A stretch of DNA of 7,607 bases from Alphaproteobacteria bacterium UBA3637 (GCA_002373615.1 DFKU01000077.1:11010-18616), one strand, 5' to 3'; counted from the stretch's first letter, positions 1-6,342 are shown. Numbers and translations: made by a program. Notes: generated from the letters alone by a model not told the origin.

Positions 1-467
1 CTCAAAACATTGGCTTTGGCGGTTTCAAGGGCGATTTCGGCCTCCTCAAAAGTTGTTTTAGCAATCAATTTTTCATCATAAAGTTGTTTAGTGCGTTTAT
101 AATTCAGCTCTTCAATTTTTTGTTTGGCTTTGGCCAAATCCAGTTGTGCTTGGGCATCATTCAGGTTTTCCTGCAATACGGACATATCCAAGCGTGCTAA
201 GACCTGATCTTTTTGAACCTCATCATTGTAATCGGCCAAAACTTCCTCAATAATACCGGAGACTTGCGTTCCGACGCTGACTGTGTTGATGGGCTGAATT
301 TTACCGGAGGCGGTGACAGAATAAACCACATTTCCTTTTTCAACTTTCACCATCTCAAAATCAGATTCTTTTAAGGATTTTACACCTTTTGGTGCAAAAA
401 TTTTCCACGCCCCAAAGGCGATTAAAGTCACAGCACAAACACCAATAATGATTTTCTTTTTACTCAT
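1..467 (-). CDS. MacA-like periplasmic adaptor (HlyD/membrane fusion family), 3' part cut by window edge
   Basis: The ATG at 467-465 is preceded by a good ribosome site (AAGGGG). 155 codons are visible and the frame is open to base 1. The protein has a short basic N-terminus, one membrane segment (about residues 6-22), a beta/lipoyl-like half-domain (about 41-94, including VGTQVSGII) and then a long charged helix rich in Ala, Gln, Lys and Glu (about 95-155), as expected for the coiled-coil hairpin. The stretch VTASGKIQPINTVSVGTQVS resembles MacA and related adaptors that link an inner-membrane ABC or RND pump to an outer-membrane TolC channel. The partner pump and the C-terminal half would lie left of the window. 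Family assignment is strong; MacA versus another HlyD subfamily, and the substrate, cannot be decided from this fragment. Confidence 0.85.
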   Translation of the reverse strand, partial: MSKKKIIIGVCAVTLIAFGAWKIFAPKGVKSLKESDFEMVKVEKGNVVYSVTASGKIQPINTVSVGTQVSGIIEEVLADYNDEVQKDQVLARLDMSVLQENLNDAQAQLDLAKAKQKIEELNYKRTKQLYDEKLIAKTTFEEAEIALETAKANVL

Positions 468-490
468 CAGTTCCCCTTTCGTTTAAGGGT

Positions 491-520
491 ATTTTAGCGC
501 GATTTTTTCACTTTCGTCAA
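491..520 (-). promoter_or_regulatory. Probable sigma-70 promoter of the MacA-like gene
   Basis: On the minus strand TTGACG (520-515) and TAAAAT (496-491) are separated by 18 bp. The start point would fall near 484, giving a leader of about 17 nt before the ATG at 467. It is back to back with the rbfA promoter. Confidence 0.6.
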
Positions 521-537
521 GGGAAATTTAAATTTGA

Positions 538-566
538 TTGAAAAAAAACGTGAAGCATGTTATAAT
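538..566 (+). promoter_or_regulatory. Probable sigma-70 promoter of rbfA-truB
   Basis: TTGAAA (538-543) and a perfect TATAAT (561-566) are 17 bp apart. Transcription would start near 573, only about 13 nt before the rbfA ATG at 586. This also shows that the TTG at 538 is a promoter element and not a start codon. Confidence 0.75.
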
Positions 567-585
567 AAACCAAAAGGAGAAAGCC

Positions 586-969
586 ATGAAAAAACCACAG
601 AATCAAAGACAGCAACGCGTTTCCAGTGAAATTCAGCGCGTCATTGCCGATATGTTGATGAGAAATGATTTATTTATTAAAGGCTTAAAAGCGCCTTACT
701 TAATGATTACAGAAGTGCAAGTCGCCCCTGATTTTTCCTACACGGATATTTATGTGAGGGCAATTCCCCCCGTGGATACCGAGGAACAATTGGCATTACT
801 GACCGAACATAAAGGCGCTTTTCGTAAAAAAATCGGGGAAAAAGTGCGTTTGCGTATTGTGCCGGAAGTACGCTTTCGTGCCGACACACGCTTTGAACAA
901 GATCAGCACATTGCCGATATTTTGAATTCCCCCAGAGTAAAGGCCGACATTGACAAATATAAAGAATGA
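586..969 (+). CDS. rbfA: 30S ribosome-binding factor RbfA
   Basis: RbfA binds the 30S subunit during late 16S rRNA maturation and cold adaptation, and is cytoplasmic. The ORF from ATG 586 encodes 127 residues, the usual length. It has the typical N-terminal helix (RVSSEIQRVIADMLMR), a central VQVAPDFSYTDIYV strand region of the KH-like fold, and the hallmark C-terminal block with PEVRFRADTRFEQ followed by HIADILNSPRV. AAGGAGA at 574-580 places the start at 586; a longer frame from TTG 538 would run through the -35 and -10 boxes. The stop lies inside the start region of truB (20-nt overlap), so the two are probably translationally coupled. The common upstream partner infB is absent; a divergent efflux gene is there instead. 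Confidence 0.95.
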   Translation: MKKPQNQRQQRVSSEIQRVIADMLMRNDLFIKGLKAPYLMITEVQVAPDFSYTDIYVRAIPPVDTEEQLALLTEHKGAFRKKIGEKVRLRIVPEVRFRADTRFEQDQHIADILNSPRVKADIDKYKE

Positions 970-1819
970 CTTAAATGGTTGGTTAGTTATTGATAAGCCC
1001 AGAGGCATCAGCTCAGCGGCTGTGGTGGGCAAAATAAAGCACTTATTACATCCCACAAAAATCGGGCACGCAGGGACCTTGGACCCTTTGGCAACGGGGG
1101 TATTACCGATTGCTTTTGGAAAAGCCACGCGCCTAATTCCGTTTGTGATGGATGACACAAAAACTTATGAATTTGACATTAAATGGGGTGTGGAAACGGA
1201 TACAGATGATTTAGCAGGCAGTGAAGTGACGAATTCTGATAAACGCCCAACAAAAAAAGAAATTTTAAGTGTTTTACCAAAATTTAAGGGGGAAATCACG
1301 CAAACGCCAAGTCCCTATTCTGCCATAAAAGTCGGAGGAAAAAGGGCCTATGAATTGGCGCGCCTGGGGGAAGAAGTCAAAATCCCAGAACGCATTATCA
1401 ACATCCATAAATTAGAGTTGATTAAAAATACGAGAGCAGCTGCTTCCTTTGTGACAGAGGTTAGCAAAGGCACTTATATCCGCACTTTGGCGCATGATAT
1501 GGCGCATATACTGGGAACCGTGGGGGTGGTGACAAGGTTGCATCGTGTACAAGATGGGCCTTTTGAAATTTCTCAGGCTGTCACGTTAGAGGATGAGTTA
1601 AAGATTTTACCAATGGAATGCGTGTTGGGAAAGATTCAAAAATTGGTTGTTTCGTCCGAAATGGCTGAACGCATTTGTCATGGTCAACGAATTAAGGATA
1701 AGAATTTAGTAAATGGCTTAAAAGTAAATACCCCTGTTGCCATTTGGTGTAAGGAAAAAGTTATCGCCATTATGCGGGTTAAAGGGGATGTTTTGCACCC
1801 TGATTGCATTTTAATTTAA
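950..1819 (+). CDS. truB: tRNA pseudouridine-55 synthase TruB
   Basis: TruB converts U55 in the T-loop of tRNAs to pseudouridine. The protein (289 aa) opens with NGWLVIDKPRGISS and contains the catalytic motif GHAGTLDPLATGVLP with the nucleophile Asp45. Further family blocks are QTPSPYSAIKVGGKRAYELAR and KGTYIRTLAHDMA; a short C-terminal PUA-like domain follows (about 237-289). No ATG is in frame near the N-terminus. TTG at 950 is the only reasonable start: it overlaps rbfA by 20 nt, has a weak AAGG upstream (about 940), and leaves nine residues before GWLV, as in relatives. Expression is thus likely coupled to rbfA. rpsO, which often follows truB, is missing here; a structured RNA module follows instead. 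Confidence 0.95.
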   Translation: MTNIKNDLNGWLVIDKPRGISSAAVVGKIKHLLHPTKIGHAGTLDPLATGVLPIAFGKATRLIPFVMDDTKTYEFDIKWGVETDTDDLAGSEVTNSDKRPTKKEILSVLPKFKGEITQTPSPYSAIKVGGKRAYELARLGEEVKIPERIINIHKLELIKNTRAAASFVTEVSKGTYIRTLAHDMAHILGTVGVVTRLHRVQDGPFEISQAVTLEDELKILPMECVLGKIQKLVVSSEMAERICHGQRIKDKNLVNGLKVNTPVAIWCKEKVIAIMRVKGDVLHPDCILI

Positions 1820-1826
1820 AAAAGTA

Positions 1827-1855
1827 TTGCTTTTTAAAAAAATTTAAAATAAAGT
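1827..1855 (+). promoter_or_regulatory. Probable promoter of structured RNA A
   Basis: TTGCTT (1827-1832) and TAAAGT (1850-1855) are 17 bp apart, just after the truB stop. The predicted start near 1862 coincides with the 5' end of the first RNA hairpin. The equivalent promoter of RNA B has a similar -35 box and A-rich spacer and also places the start at the first hairpin. Confidence 0.5.
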
Positions 1856-1862
1856 AGTGGGG

Positions 1863-2039
1863 CAAGGTGTTTAGCAGTGGTGCCACCTTGTGGGACGTAG
1901 AACTCCCTAATTTTAGTGTTTTTTGGGTGAAGATTTCTCCCAGAATTAGTTCCCAGCTATTTGGCTGGATGACGGCAGAATAAGGCCGTCGGCTGAATAT
2001 GCCGTACTATTTTCGCTAAAATTATAGGTTCTAACGTCC
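1863..2039 (+). ncRNA. Structured RNA A (unrecognised family), upstream of prepilin-like gene
   Basis: Hand folding gives a 7-bp 5' hairpin (1863-1869 with 1884-1890). An outer long-range helix of 11 pairs with one bulged A follows (1893-1903 with 2028-2039), continued by an inner helix of 11 pairs (1908-1918 with 2014-2024). Three hairpins lie inside: H1 1924-1931/1935-1942, H2 1953-1957/1964-1968 with an ATTTG loop, and H3 1972-1977/2000-2005 with opposed GAATA loops (1978-1982 and 1995-1999) below a GTC tip (1988-1990). ACTATTT (2006-2012) links H3 to the closing helix. RNA B at 7214-7383 has the same plan, with different stem bases that still pair and identical GAATA/GAATA, GTC, ATTTG and ACTATTT elements. 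It does not look like tRNA, 6S, tmRNA, RNase P or a riboswitch that I know. Cis-regulatory leader or separate small RNA are both possible. Confidence 0.8.
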
Positions 2040-2040
2040 A

Positions 2041-2067
2041 GTCGCTAAAGCATCACGGCGATTTTTT
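2041..2067 (+). terminator. Weak terminator-like hairpin after RNA A
   Basis: TCGC (2042-2045) can pair with GCGA (2058-2061) and is followed directly by six T (2062-2067). The stem is short and the loop is 12 nt, so it is a poor terminator by itself. Its position between the RNA and the ATG at 2085 matches a much better hairpin in the second module (7382-7400). Confidence 0.35.
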
Positions 2068-2084
2068 AAACGAAAGAACCAAAA

Positions 2085-2810
2085 ATGAATAAAATAAACT
2101 TATTAAAATGTGAAAAAAATGTAAACTTAAATCAACATGTCATTTCCTGCCTGTCCGGAAATCCGGCAGAATGTAAATCGTTATTGAATATCATGCCGCT
2201 GGATTCTCGGGTCAAGCCCGAGAATGACAAAGAGGTGGGGCGCTCGATGGTTGAAATGTTGGGTGTGCTGGCCGTGATGGGGGTATTGTCCGTCGCGGGC
2301 ATTGCAGGGTATAATACAGCCATGCAATCATACCGCACCAATGAAATCTTAAATGCCACCAGTATGTTTTATGTATTGGCGATGAGTCAGAATCAAGGCA
2401 ATGGTCCATCAGGAAAAATTACTTATTCTGCCATTGGTGGCACAAATCCGTCAGGAGTATCATCTTTGGAATATGAAAATAATGCGATTACCATTACTTT
2501 TAATGATGCCAAAGATTGTACCATGGCGAAAAACAAGTTAGGGGATAAAGCCAGTGGAGAATGTCCGACATTGACCGTCAGTTTCGGGGAAATAGCTGAA
2601 GAGGAAGCTTCTCTACCTGAAATTGATAGTGAAGTCGCTGCTTGTATATCTGAACGGCCTGGGGCATTTCAAGACATAAAAACGCATGGTTATACGACTG
2701 ATGATATTAAAGACTGTTTAAAAACTCATTCATGTATTTGTTGTGACTGTATTTTTGATTTTGAGAACGGCCCAGGAGCAGCAGCATGTTTAACTGCGGA
2801 ATTCTGTTAA
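2085..2810 (+). CDS. Prepilin-like secreted protein with long leader and Cys-rich C-terminus
   Basis: The 241-residue protein carries a type IV prepilin-like site: Gly52, then RSMVE with Glu at +5, then a hydrophobic helix to about residue 75 ending GIAGY. This fits cleavage and N-methylation by a PilD-type peptidase and assembly in, or transport across, the inner membrane. The mature part holds ten cysteines (145, 160, 187, 211, 217, 219, 220, 222, 235, 241), with a cluster at 211-222 and a terminal pair that could close a pilin-like disulfide loop. The leader of 52 residues is far longer than usual; much of it (about 18-48) is encoded by a palindromic repeat. ATG 2085 has only a weak AAAGAA site. 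ATG 2193 would give a normal 16-residue leader but shows no ribosome site. No assembly genes are nearby. The exact role (pilin, pseudopilin, other) is unknown. Confidence 0.75.
   Translation: MNKINLLKCEKNVNLNQHVISCLSGNPAECKSLLNIMPLDSRVKPENDKEVGRSMVEMLGVLAVMGVLSVAGIAGYNTAMQSYRTNEILNATSMFYVLAMSQNQGNGPSGKITYSAIGGTNPSGVSSLEYENNAITITFNDAKDCTMAKNKLGDKASGECPTLTVSFGEIAEEEASLPEIDSEVAACISERPGAFQDIKTHGYTTDDIKDCLKTHSCICCDCIFDFENGPGAAACLTAEFC
2138..2229 (-). repeat. Two-hairpin palindromic element, copy 1 (inside prepilin leader)
   Basis: The element is bounded by TGTCAT (2138-2143) and ATGACA (2224-2229). It has a small hairpin near its left end (ATTTCC/GGAAAT) and a perfect 9-bp hairpin at the right (2203-2211 with 2217-2225). 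The core TTATTGAATATCAT (2181-2194) is the exact reverse complement of 7500-7513 in copy 2, so the copies lie in opposite orientation. Strand is given relative to copy 2. It is translated here as part of the prepilin leader (LDSRVKPENDK). It resembles the short palindromic elements found inside alphaproteobacterial genes, such as Rickettsia palindromic elements, but I cannot name the family. Confidence 0.75.
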
Positions 2811-2847
2811 TAAATTCCATCCGTAAATTATTTATAATAAATAACAA

Positions 2848-2881
2848 AAAACGCCAGTTTATGACTGGCGTTTTGCTTTTT
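2848..2881. terminator. Bidirectional intrinsic terminator between prepilin-like gene and eno
   Basis: An 11-bp stem (2848-2858 with 2864-2874, core ACGCCAG/CTGGCG) with a 5-nt loop is flanked by A-runs on the left and T-runs on the right. It can therefore end transcription of the prepilin-like gene on the plus strand and of eno on the minus strand. Confidence 0.9.
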
Positions 2882-2892
2882 TTAGTGGCTTA

Positions 2893-4176
2893 TTACGCCA
2901 ATTGTTTCAGGGCTGATTTGCCGGGGTAGACGGCACGATCACCCAATTCTTCTTCAATACGAATCAATTGATTGTATTTGGCCAAGCGGTCAGAACGGGA
3001 GAGTGATCCTGTTTTAATTTGACCGGCACCGGTTGCCACCACGATATCAGCGATTGTGGCATCTTCGGTTTCACCTGAACGGTGGGACACAACAGCGGTG
3101 TAGCCCGCTTTATGAGCCATATCAATGGCGTTCAATGTTTCGGTCAATGATCCGATTTGGTTCACTTTGATCAAAATGGAGTTGGCAATTTTCTTTTCAA
3201 TCCCCATTTCCAAACGCTTGGTGTTGGTTACGAACAAGTCATCGCCCACCAATTGAATCTTGCCCCCCAAACGGTCGGTCAACATCTTCCAGCCTTCCCA
3301 ATCGTCTTCGGCCATACCGTCTTCCAAAGACACGATGGGGAATTCATTAGCCAATTCTTCATAGTAGCCCACCAATTCAGCATTGGTAAAGACTTTGCCT
3401 TCGCCCTTCATGTTGTATTTACCGTCTTCATAGAATTCACTGGAAGCGGCATCCAAAGCGATACAAACATCTTGACCGGGTTTATAGCCTGCGGATTCAA
3501 TGGATTTCACGATGAAAGCCAAAGCTTCTTTGGCAGAGGCAATGTTGGGTGCAAAGCCCCCTTCATCACCCACGTTGGTGTTCATACCGGCAGCCTTTAA
3601 ATTCTTTTTCAAAGCTTGGAAAACTTCGGCACCCATACGGATAGCATCACGGCAGGTTTTTGCGCCCACTGGCATAATCATAAATTCTTGAATATCAATG
3701 GGGTTGTCAGCATGCTTACCACCGTTCAAAATGTTCATCATTGGCACGGGCAAAATGTGTGCTTCTTCGCCACCCAAATAACGATAGAGGGGCAATTTGC
3801 TACTCACAGCAGCAGCTTTCGCCACAGCTAAAGAAATGCCCAAAATGGCATTGGCACCGCAACGCCCTTTGTTGGGGGTTCCATCAACAGCAATCATTTT
3901 TTCATCAATGGCGGCTTGTTCGGTGGCTTCCATGCCGATGACAGCTGCCGCGAGTTCTGTATTGGCGGCATTCACGGCCTTCAAAACGCCTTTCCCGTTA
4001 AAGCGAGTAGCATCACCATCGCGCAGTTCCACTGCTTCATGGACACCGGTGGAGGCACCACTTGGCACCGCGGCCCGTCCAAAAGATCCATCTTCCAACA
4101 AAACATCCACTTCAACGGTAGGTGTTCCGCGGGAATCCAAAATTTCACGTGCTTTTACTGATTTAATTTTGCTCAT
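2893..4176 (-). CDS. eno: Enolase (phosphopyruvate hydratase)
   Basis: Enolase interconverts 2-phosphoglycerate and phosphoenolpyruvate in glycolysis and gluconeogenesis. At 427 residues it is full length. All expected catalytic residues are visible: Glu164 and Glu205 (DEGG), Mg ligands Asp242, Glu285 (SLEDGM) and Asp312 (GDDLFVTN), base Lys337 (ILIKVNQIG), His365 in SHRSGETED and Lys388 (GQIKTG). The substrate loop SGASTG lies at 39-44. The start at 4176 has AAAGGAAA upstream. eno is commonly next to kdsA in proteobacteria; here two unknown genes intervene and eno seems to have its own promoter. Nothing is unusual in the protein itself. Confidence 0.98.
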   Translation of the reverse strand: MSKIKSVKAREILDSRGTPTVEVDVLLEDGSFGRAAVPSGASTGVHEAVELRDGDATRFNGKGVLKAVNAANTELAAAVIGMEATEQAAIDEKMIAVDGTPNKGRCGANAILGISLAVAKAAAVSSKLPLYRYLGGEEAHILPVPMMNILNGGKHADNPIDIQEFMIMPVGAKTCRDAIRMGAEVFQALKKNLKAAGMNTNVGDEGGFAPNIASAKEALAFIVKSIESAGYKPGQDVCIALDAASSEFYEDGKYNMKGEGKVFTNAELVGYYEELANEFPIVSLEDGMAEDDWEGWKMLTDRLGGKIQLVGDDLFVTNTKRLEMGIEKKIANSILIKVNQIGSLTETLNAIDMAHKAGYTAVVSHRSGETEDATIADIVVATGAGQIKTGSLSRSDRLAKYNQLIRIEEELGDRAVYPGKSALKQLA

Positions 4177-4182
4177 TTTTGT

Positions 4183-4309
4183 TTCCTTTCTGTTATGAGT
4201 CTTGTTAATAATAGTTTTGCTCTCAGGTATTAAAATTTAAATTATCTAAATTCTTCGCAATCAACGCTCATCATTAAAATAATTTTTAAATTTTAGTTCC
4301 TTTCTGTTA
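4183..4309. repeat. 13-bp direct repeat in the eno upstream region
   Basis: TTCCTTTCTGTTA occurs at 4183-4195 and again at 4297-4309. On the minus strand it contains an AAAGGAA ribosome-site sequence; the copy nearest eno is the eno ribosome site. The other copy has no convincing ORF behind it, only a ten-codon ATG frame further down, so it may be a remnant of a duplicated leader. The rest of 4199-4368 is AT-rich and holds no gene that I can support. Confidence 0.45.
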
Positions 4310-4337
4310 AATTTTAAGCAAATGTTAATGGTGTGTA

Positions 4338-4365
4338 TTGTGACGCATTTTATAAAAAAAAGCAA
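4338..4365 (-). promoter_or_regulatory. eno: Possible eno promoter
   Basis: On the minus strand TTGCTT (4365-4360) and CACAAT (4343-4338) are 16 bp apart, just after the stop of the preceding gene. This would give eno a leader of about 155 nt. The match is moderate, and no clear terminator separates the upstream operon, so read-through is also possible. Confidence 0.4.
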
Positions 4366-4368
4366 GAG

Positions 4369-4797
4369 TTATCTGAAATTATAATCCAATACGCTCTTTT
4401 TACGCAAAAAAGGCGCTAATAATCTGGGCATCTTGACACGTCGTTCAAACTGTTTTCTTTCTTTTTCTGAAGCACCAAGACAATAAATTCTTAATCCGTT
4501 AGAAATTCTGTTTTCACAATTTGTGTCTTGAAAAAATTCCTTTCTTTTTTCTTCAGAAAGAAAACGACCACCGTATTTAGGAAAGGCATAATAATGCCCC
4601 CTTAACTTGTAAAATAAATTTTTCATCAATATATTACGAAAGCTTTCCCGCTCATCCACAGAGCATCCCGGAATATTTTGTGGATTTTCACGGTCATATA
4701 AAATCGCACAATTTTTAATTTCACGTAAAAATATGGCTTTATCTTTCAGCTTTAAAACACGCATTTCATCAGCCAATAATTTCAGTTCTTTTTTCAT
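4369..4797 (-). CDS. Small hypothetical protein, paralog of the upstream gene
   Basis: I do not recognise this 142-residue basic, soluble-looking protein. It has no signal peptide or membrane segment. It shares two blocks with the product of 4816-5205. The first is N-terminal: LKLLADEMRVLKLKDKAIFL against LAKLAAKLRVLRRQEKNKFL. The second is C-terminal: GLRIYCLGASEKERKQFERR against GIIAYGIASDEERESFRKK. The middle, with many aromatic and basic residues and four Cys in total, is not shared. ATG 4797 follows AAAAGG with normal spacing, 18 nt after the previous stop, so it is co-transcribed. It is visibly more AT-rich than kdsA and eno on either side, in line with an accessory gene. No function is proposed. 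Confidence 0.75.
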   Translation of the reverse strand: MKKELKLLADEMRVLKLKDKAIFLREIKNCAILYDRENPQNIPGCSVDERESFRNILMKNLFYKLRGHYYAFPKYGGRFLSEEKRKEFFQDTNCENRISNGLRIYCLGASEKERKQFERRVKMPRLLAPFLRKKSVLDYNFR

Positions 4798-4815
4798 TGT
4801 TAACCTTTTCTATGA

Positions 4816-5205
4816 TTATCGTGAACTTCGATGTGTTTTCAGCAAATAGGCCAATTTTTCCACAGGATTTGCAGGTCTTAATACCTTTTTACGAAAACTT
4901 TCTCTCTCTTCATCAGAGGCTATCCCATAAGCTATAATCCCCGCATAAAGAGCTTCAAATTTTTTATGAGCAAGCACATCCTTTAAGGTTGCCTGAGAAG
5001 CAAACTCCGGTTGTGTATAGGGAGTTCCTTCTATTGCACAATACATTTGTGTAGCAATTCGATGAGGGAAAAATAAATCCTCTGACTCACGCACTTGACA
5101 GTCCTGAGCGTAATCATCCAATTCATATAAAAATTTATTTTTTTCTTGCCTTCTTAAAACACGCAGTTTAGCTGCTAATTTTGCTAAATTTTGTTTTTCA
5201 ATCAT
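4816..5205 (-). CDS. Small hypothetical protein, translationally coupled to kdsA
   Basis: This 129-residue protein of unknown function has no membrane segment. It has a basic N-terminal helix (LAKLAAKLRVLRRQEKNKFL), an acidic stretch near residues 28-45, and a C-terminal helix around ASDEERESFRKKVLRP. The N- and C-terminal blocks recur in the next gene (4369-4797), so the two form a diverged tandem duplication. The ATG overlaps the kdsA stop (ATGA at 5205-5202), with AAGGG just upstream inside kdsA, which makes the start firm and implies coupled translation. Lipooligosaccharide genes are the nearest context, but nothing in the sequence ties the protein to that pathway. Confidence 0.8.
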   Translation of the reverse strand: MIEKQNLAKLAAKLRVLRRQEKNKFLYELDDYAQDCQVRESEDLFFPHRIATQMYCAIEGTPYTQPEFASQATLKDVLAHKKFEALYAGIIAYGIASDEERESFRKKVLRPANPVEKLAYLLKTHRSSR

Positions 5206-6029
5206 TGTTGTCCCTTCTTTATTAAGTTATCCAAAGCGCGGAGACGTGTCAGAACGGATTCCATATCCTTTAGGGGAATCATGTTGGGGCCATCACTGGG
5301 CGCTGTATCGGGTGTTTCGTGTGTTTCAATAAAGATACCCGCTATTCCCGTTGTAATAGCGGCATTTGCCAAGATGGGCGCAAATTCACGTTGTCCGCCA
5401 CTGGCACCCCCTAGCCCGCCGGGTTGTTGAACAGAGTGTGTTGCATCAAAGATAACAGGGTAGCCCGTTTGCTTCATTTGTGGAAGTGAACGCATATCCA
5501 CCACCAATGTATTATAACCAAAGGAAGTACCGCGTTCGGTCAACATAATTTTGTTATTGCCGGTGCTTTCAATTTTAGCCACCACATTTTTCATATCCCA
5601 CGGAGCCAAAAATTGACCCTTTTTAACATTGATGGCACGCCCTGTTTTACCTGCGGCCAGTAATAAGTCCGTTTGACGACACAGAAAAGCCGGGATTTGA
5701 AGAACATCCACCACTTCGCCTGCCACCGCGCATTGATAGGGTTCATGGACATCGGTTAAACAAGCGCAGCCCACTTTTTCTTTAATGTCCGCAAAGGCCT
5801 GAATCCCGGCGCTGAGCCCCATACCGCGAATGCCATTCACGCTGGTACGGTTGGCTTTATCAAAGGAAGCCTTAAAAATAAAAGGGATCCCCAATTTTTG
5901 GGTGAGTTCTTTTAGGGCTAAAGCCATTTCCATCCCATGAGAGGCTGATTCCATTTGGCAGGGACCAGCAATCAATGTGAAAGGCGCCTCATTGGAAATG
6001 AGGAGATTTTTTACCCGAACTTCTGTCAT
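5202..6029 (-). CDS. kdsA: 3-deoxy-D-manno-octulosonate 8-phosphate synthase
   Basis: KdsA condenses phosphoenolpyruvate with arabinose 5-phosphate to make KDO 8-phosphate, the precursor of the lipopolysaccharide inner core. The 275 residues form one TIM-barrel domain with family motifs AGPCQMES, KASFDKANRTS, TDVHEP, QIPAFLCRQTDLL, KKGQFLAPWDM, LTERGTSFGYN, FDATHSVQQPGG and a C-terminal SDGPNM. Cys24 in GPC, with His198, Glu235 and Asp246, fits the metal-dependent class; metal-independent enzymes such as that of E. coli have Asn at the Cys position. AAAGGAA overlaps the end of secG and the ATG starts 3 nt after the secG stop, so it is part of the tpiA operon. In many alphaproteobacteria pyrG sits between secG and kdsA; here it does not. 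Confidence 0.97.
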   Translation of the reverse strand: MTEVRVKNLLISNEAPFTLIAGPCQMESASHGMEMALALKELTQKLGIPFIFKASFDKANRTSVNGIRGMGLSAGIQAFADIKEKVGCACLTDVHEPYQCAVAGEVVDVLQIPAFLCRQTDLLLAAGKTGRAINVKKGQFLAPWDMKNVVAKIESTGNNKIMLTERGTSFGYNTLVVDMRSLPQMKQTGYPVIFDATHSVQQPGGLGGASGGQREFAPILANAAITTGIAGIFIETHETPDTAPSDGPNMIPLKDMESVLTRLRALDNLIKKGQQ

Positions 6030-6032
6030 GGT

Positions 6033-6332
6033 TTATTCCTTTACAGGTGTTTCCACTGGCGTTTCGGTTGCCACAGGCACCAAAGAAACTGTTTCAGGGC
6101 GAGTGGCATTTTTGGCCATAATCACCAAAGTTAAACTGGTACACACAAAAGCTGTAAAAAAGTATTTGGTGAGTTTACTGAGCAAGTTGCCCGTTTGGCG
6201 GGAAGTCAAAAAATTGGCTGCGCTGTTATTGCCCCCAAGACCACCCAATCCGCCTTCCGAGCGTTGCAATAAAACCAACACCGTAATACCGAATGCCAGC
6301 ATAATATGAATGACTAAAATAAATGAATACAT
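6033..6332 (-). CDS. secG: Protein translocase subunit SecG
   Basis: SecG is the small inner-membrane subunit of the SecYEG channel. The 99-residue product has two membrane helices (about 2-22 and 56-73) joined by the diagnostic loop LLQRSEGGLGGLGG, and continues with ANFLTSRQTGNLLSKLTKYF. A Pro/Thr/Val/Glu-rich tail (79-99) is typical of longer proteobacterial SecG. ATG 6332 has a near-perfect TAAGGAGGT that overlaps the tpiA stop, so the longer frame from TTG 6368 is rejected. The gap to tpiA is 10 nt and that to kdsA is 3 nt, a compact operon. Confidence 0.95.
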   Translation of the reverse strand: MYSFILVIHIMLAFGITVLVLLQRSEGGLGGLGGNNSAANFLTSRQTGNLLSKLTKYFFTAFVCTSLTLVIMAKNATRPETVSLVPVATETPVETPVKE

Positions 6333-6342
6333 GATTACCTCC

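Noticed and set aside
538..585. N-terminal extension of RbfA from TTG 538
   Set aside because: It would translate the -35 and -10 boxes of a strong promoter; AAGGAGA before ATG 586 and family length support the shorter protein.
1819..1835. A/T hairpin after truB as a terminator
   Set aside because: The stem is AAAAAG/CTTTTT with a single G-C pair, too weak, and it overlaps the -35 box of the RNA A promoter.
1863..2039. RNA A as tRNA, tmRNA, 6S RNA or RNase P RNA
   Set aside because: There is no cloverleaf or CCA end, no single long rod with a central bubble, and no tmRNA or RNase P core motif that I can see; the multi-hairpin closed junction fits none of these.
2132..2409. Minus-strand frames across the prepilin leader
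   Set aside because: They are kept open by the palindromic repeat and lack ribosome sites; the plus-strand gene has a clear prepilin motif.
3157..4198. Several plus-strand open frames within eno
   Set aside because: They are antisense shadows of a highly conserved enolase gene, without ribosome sites or recognisable protein features.
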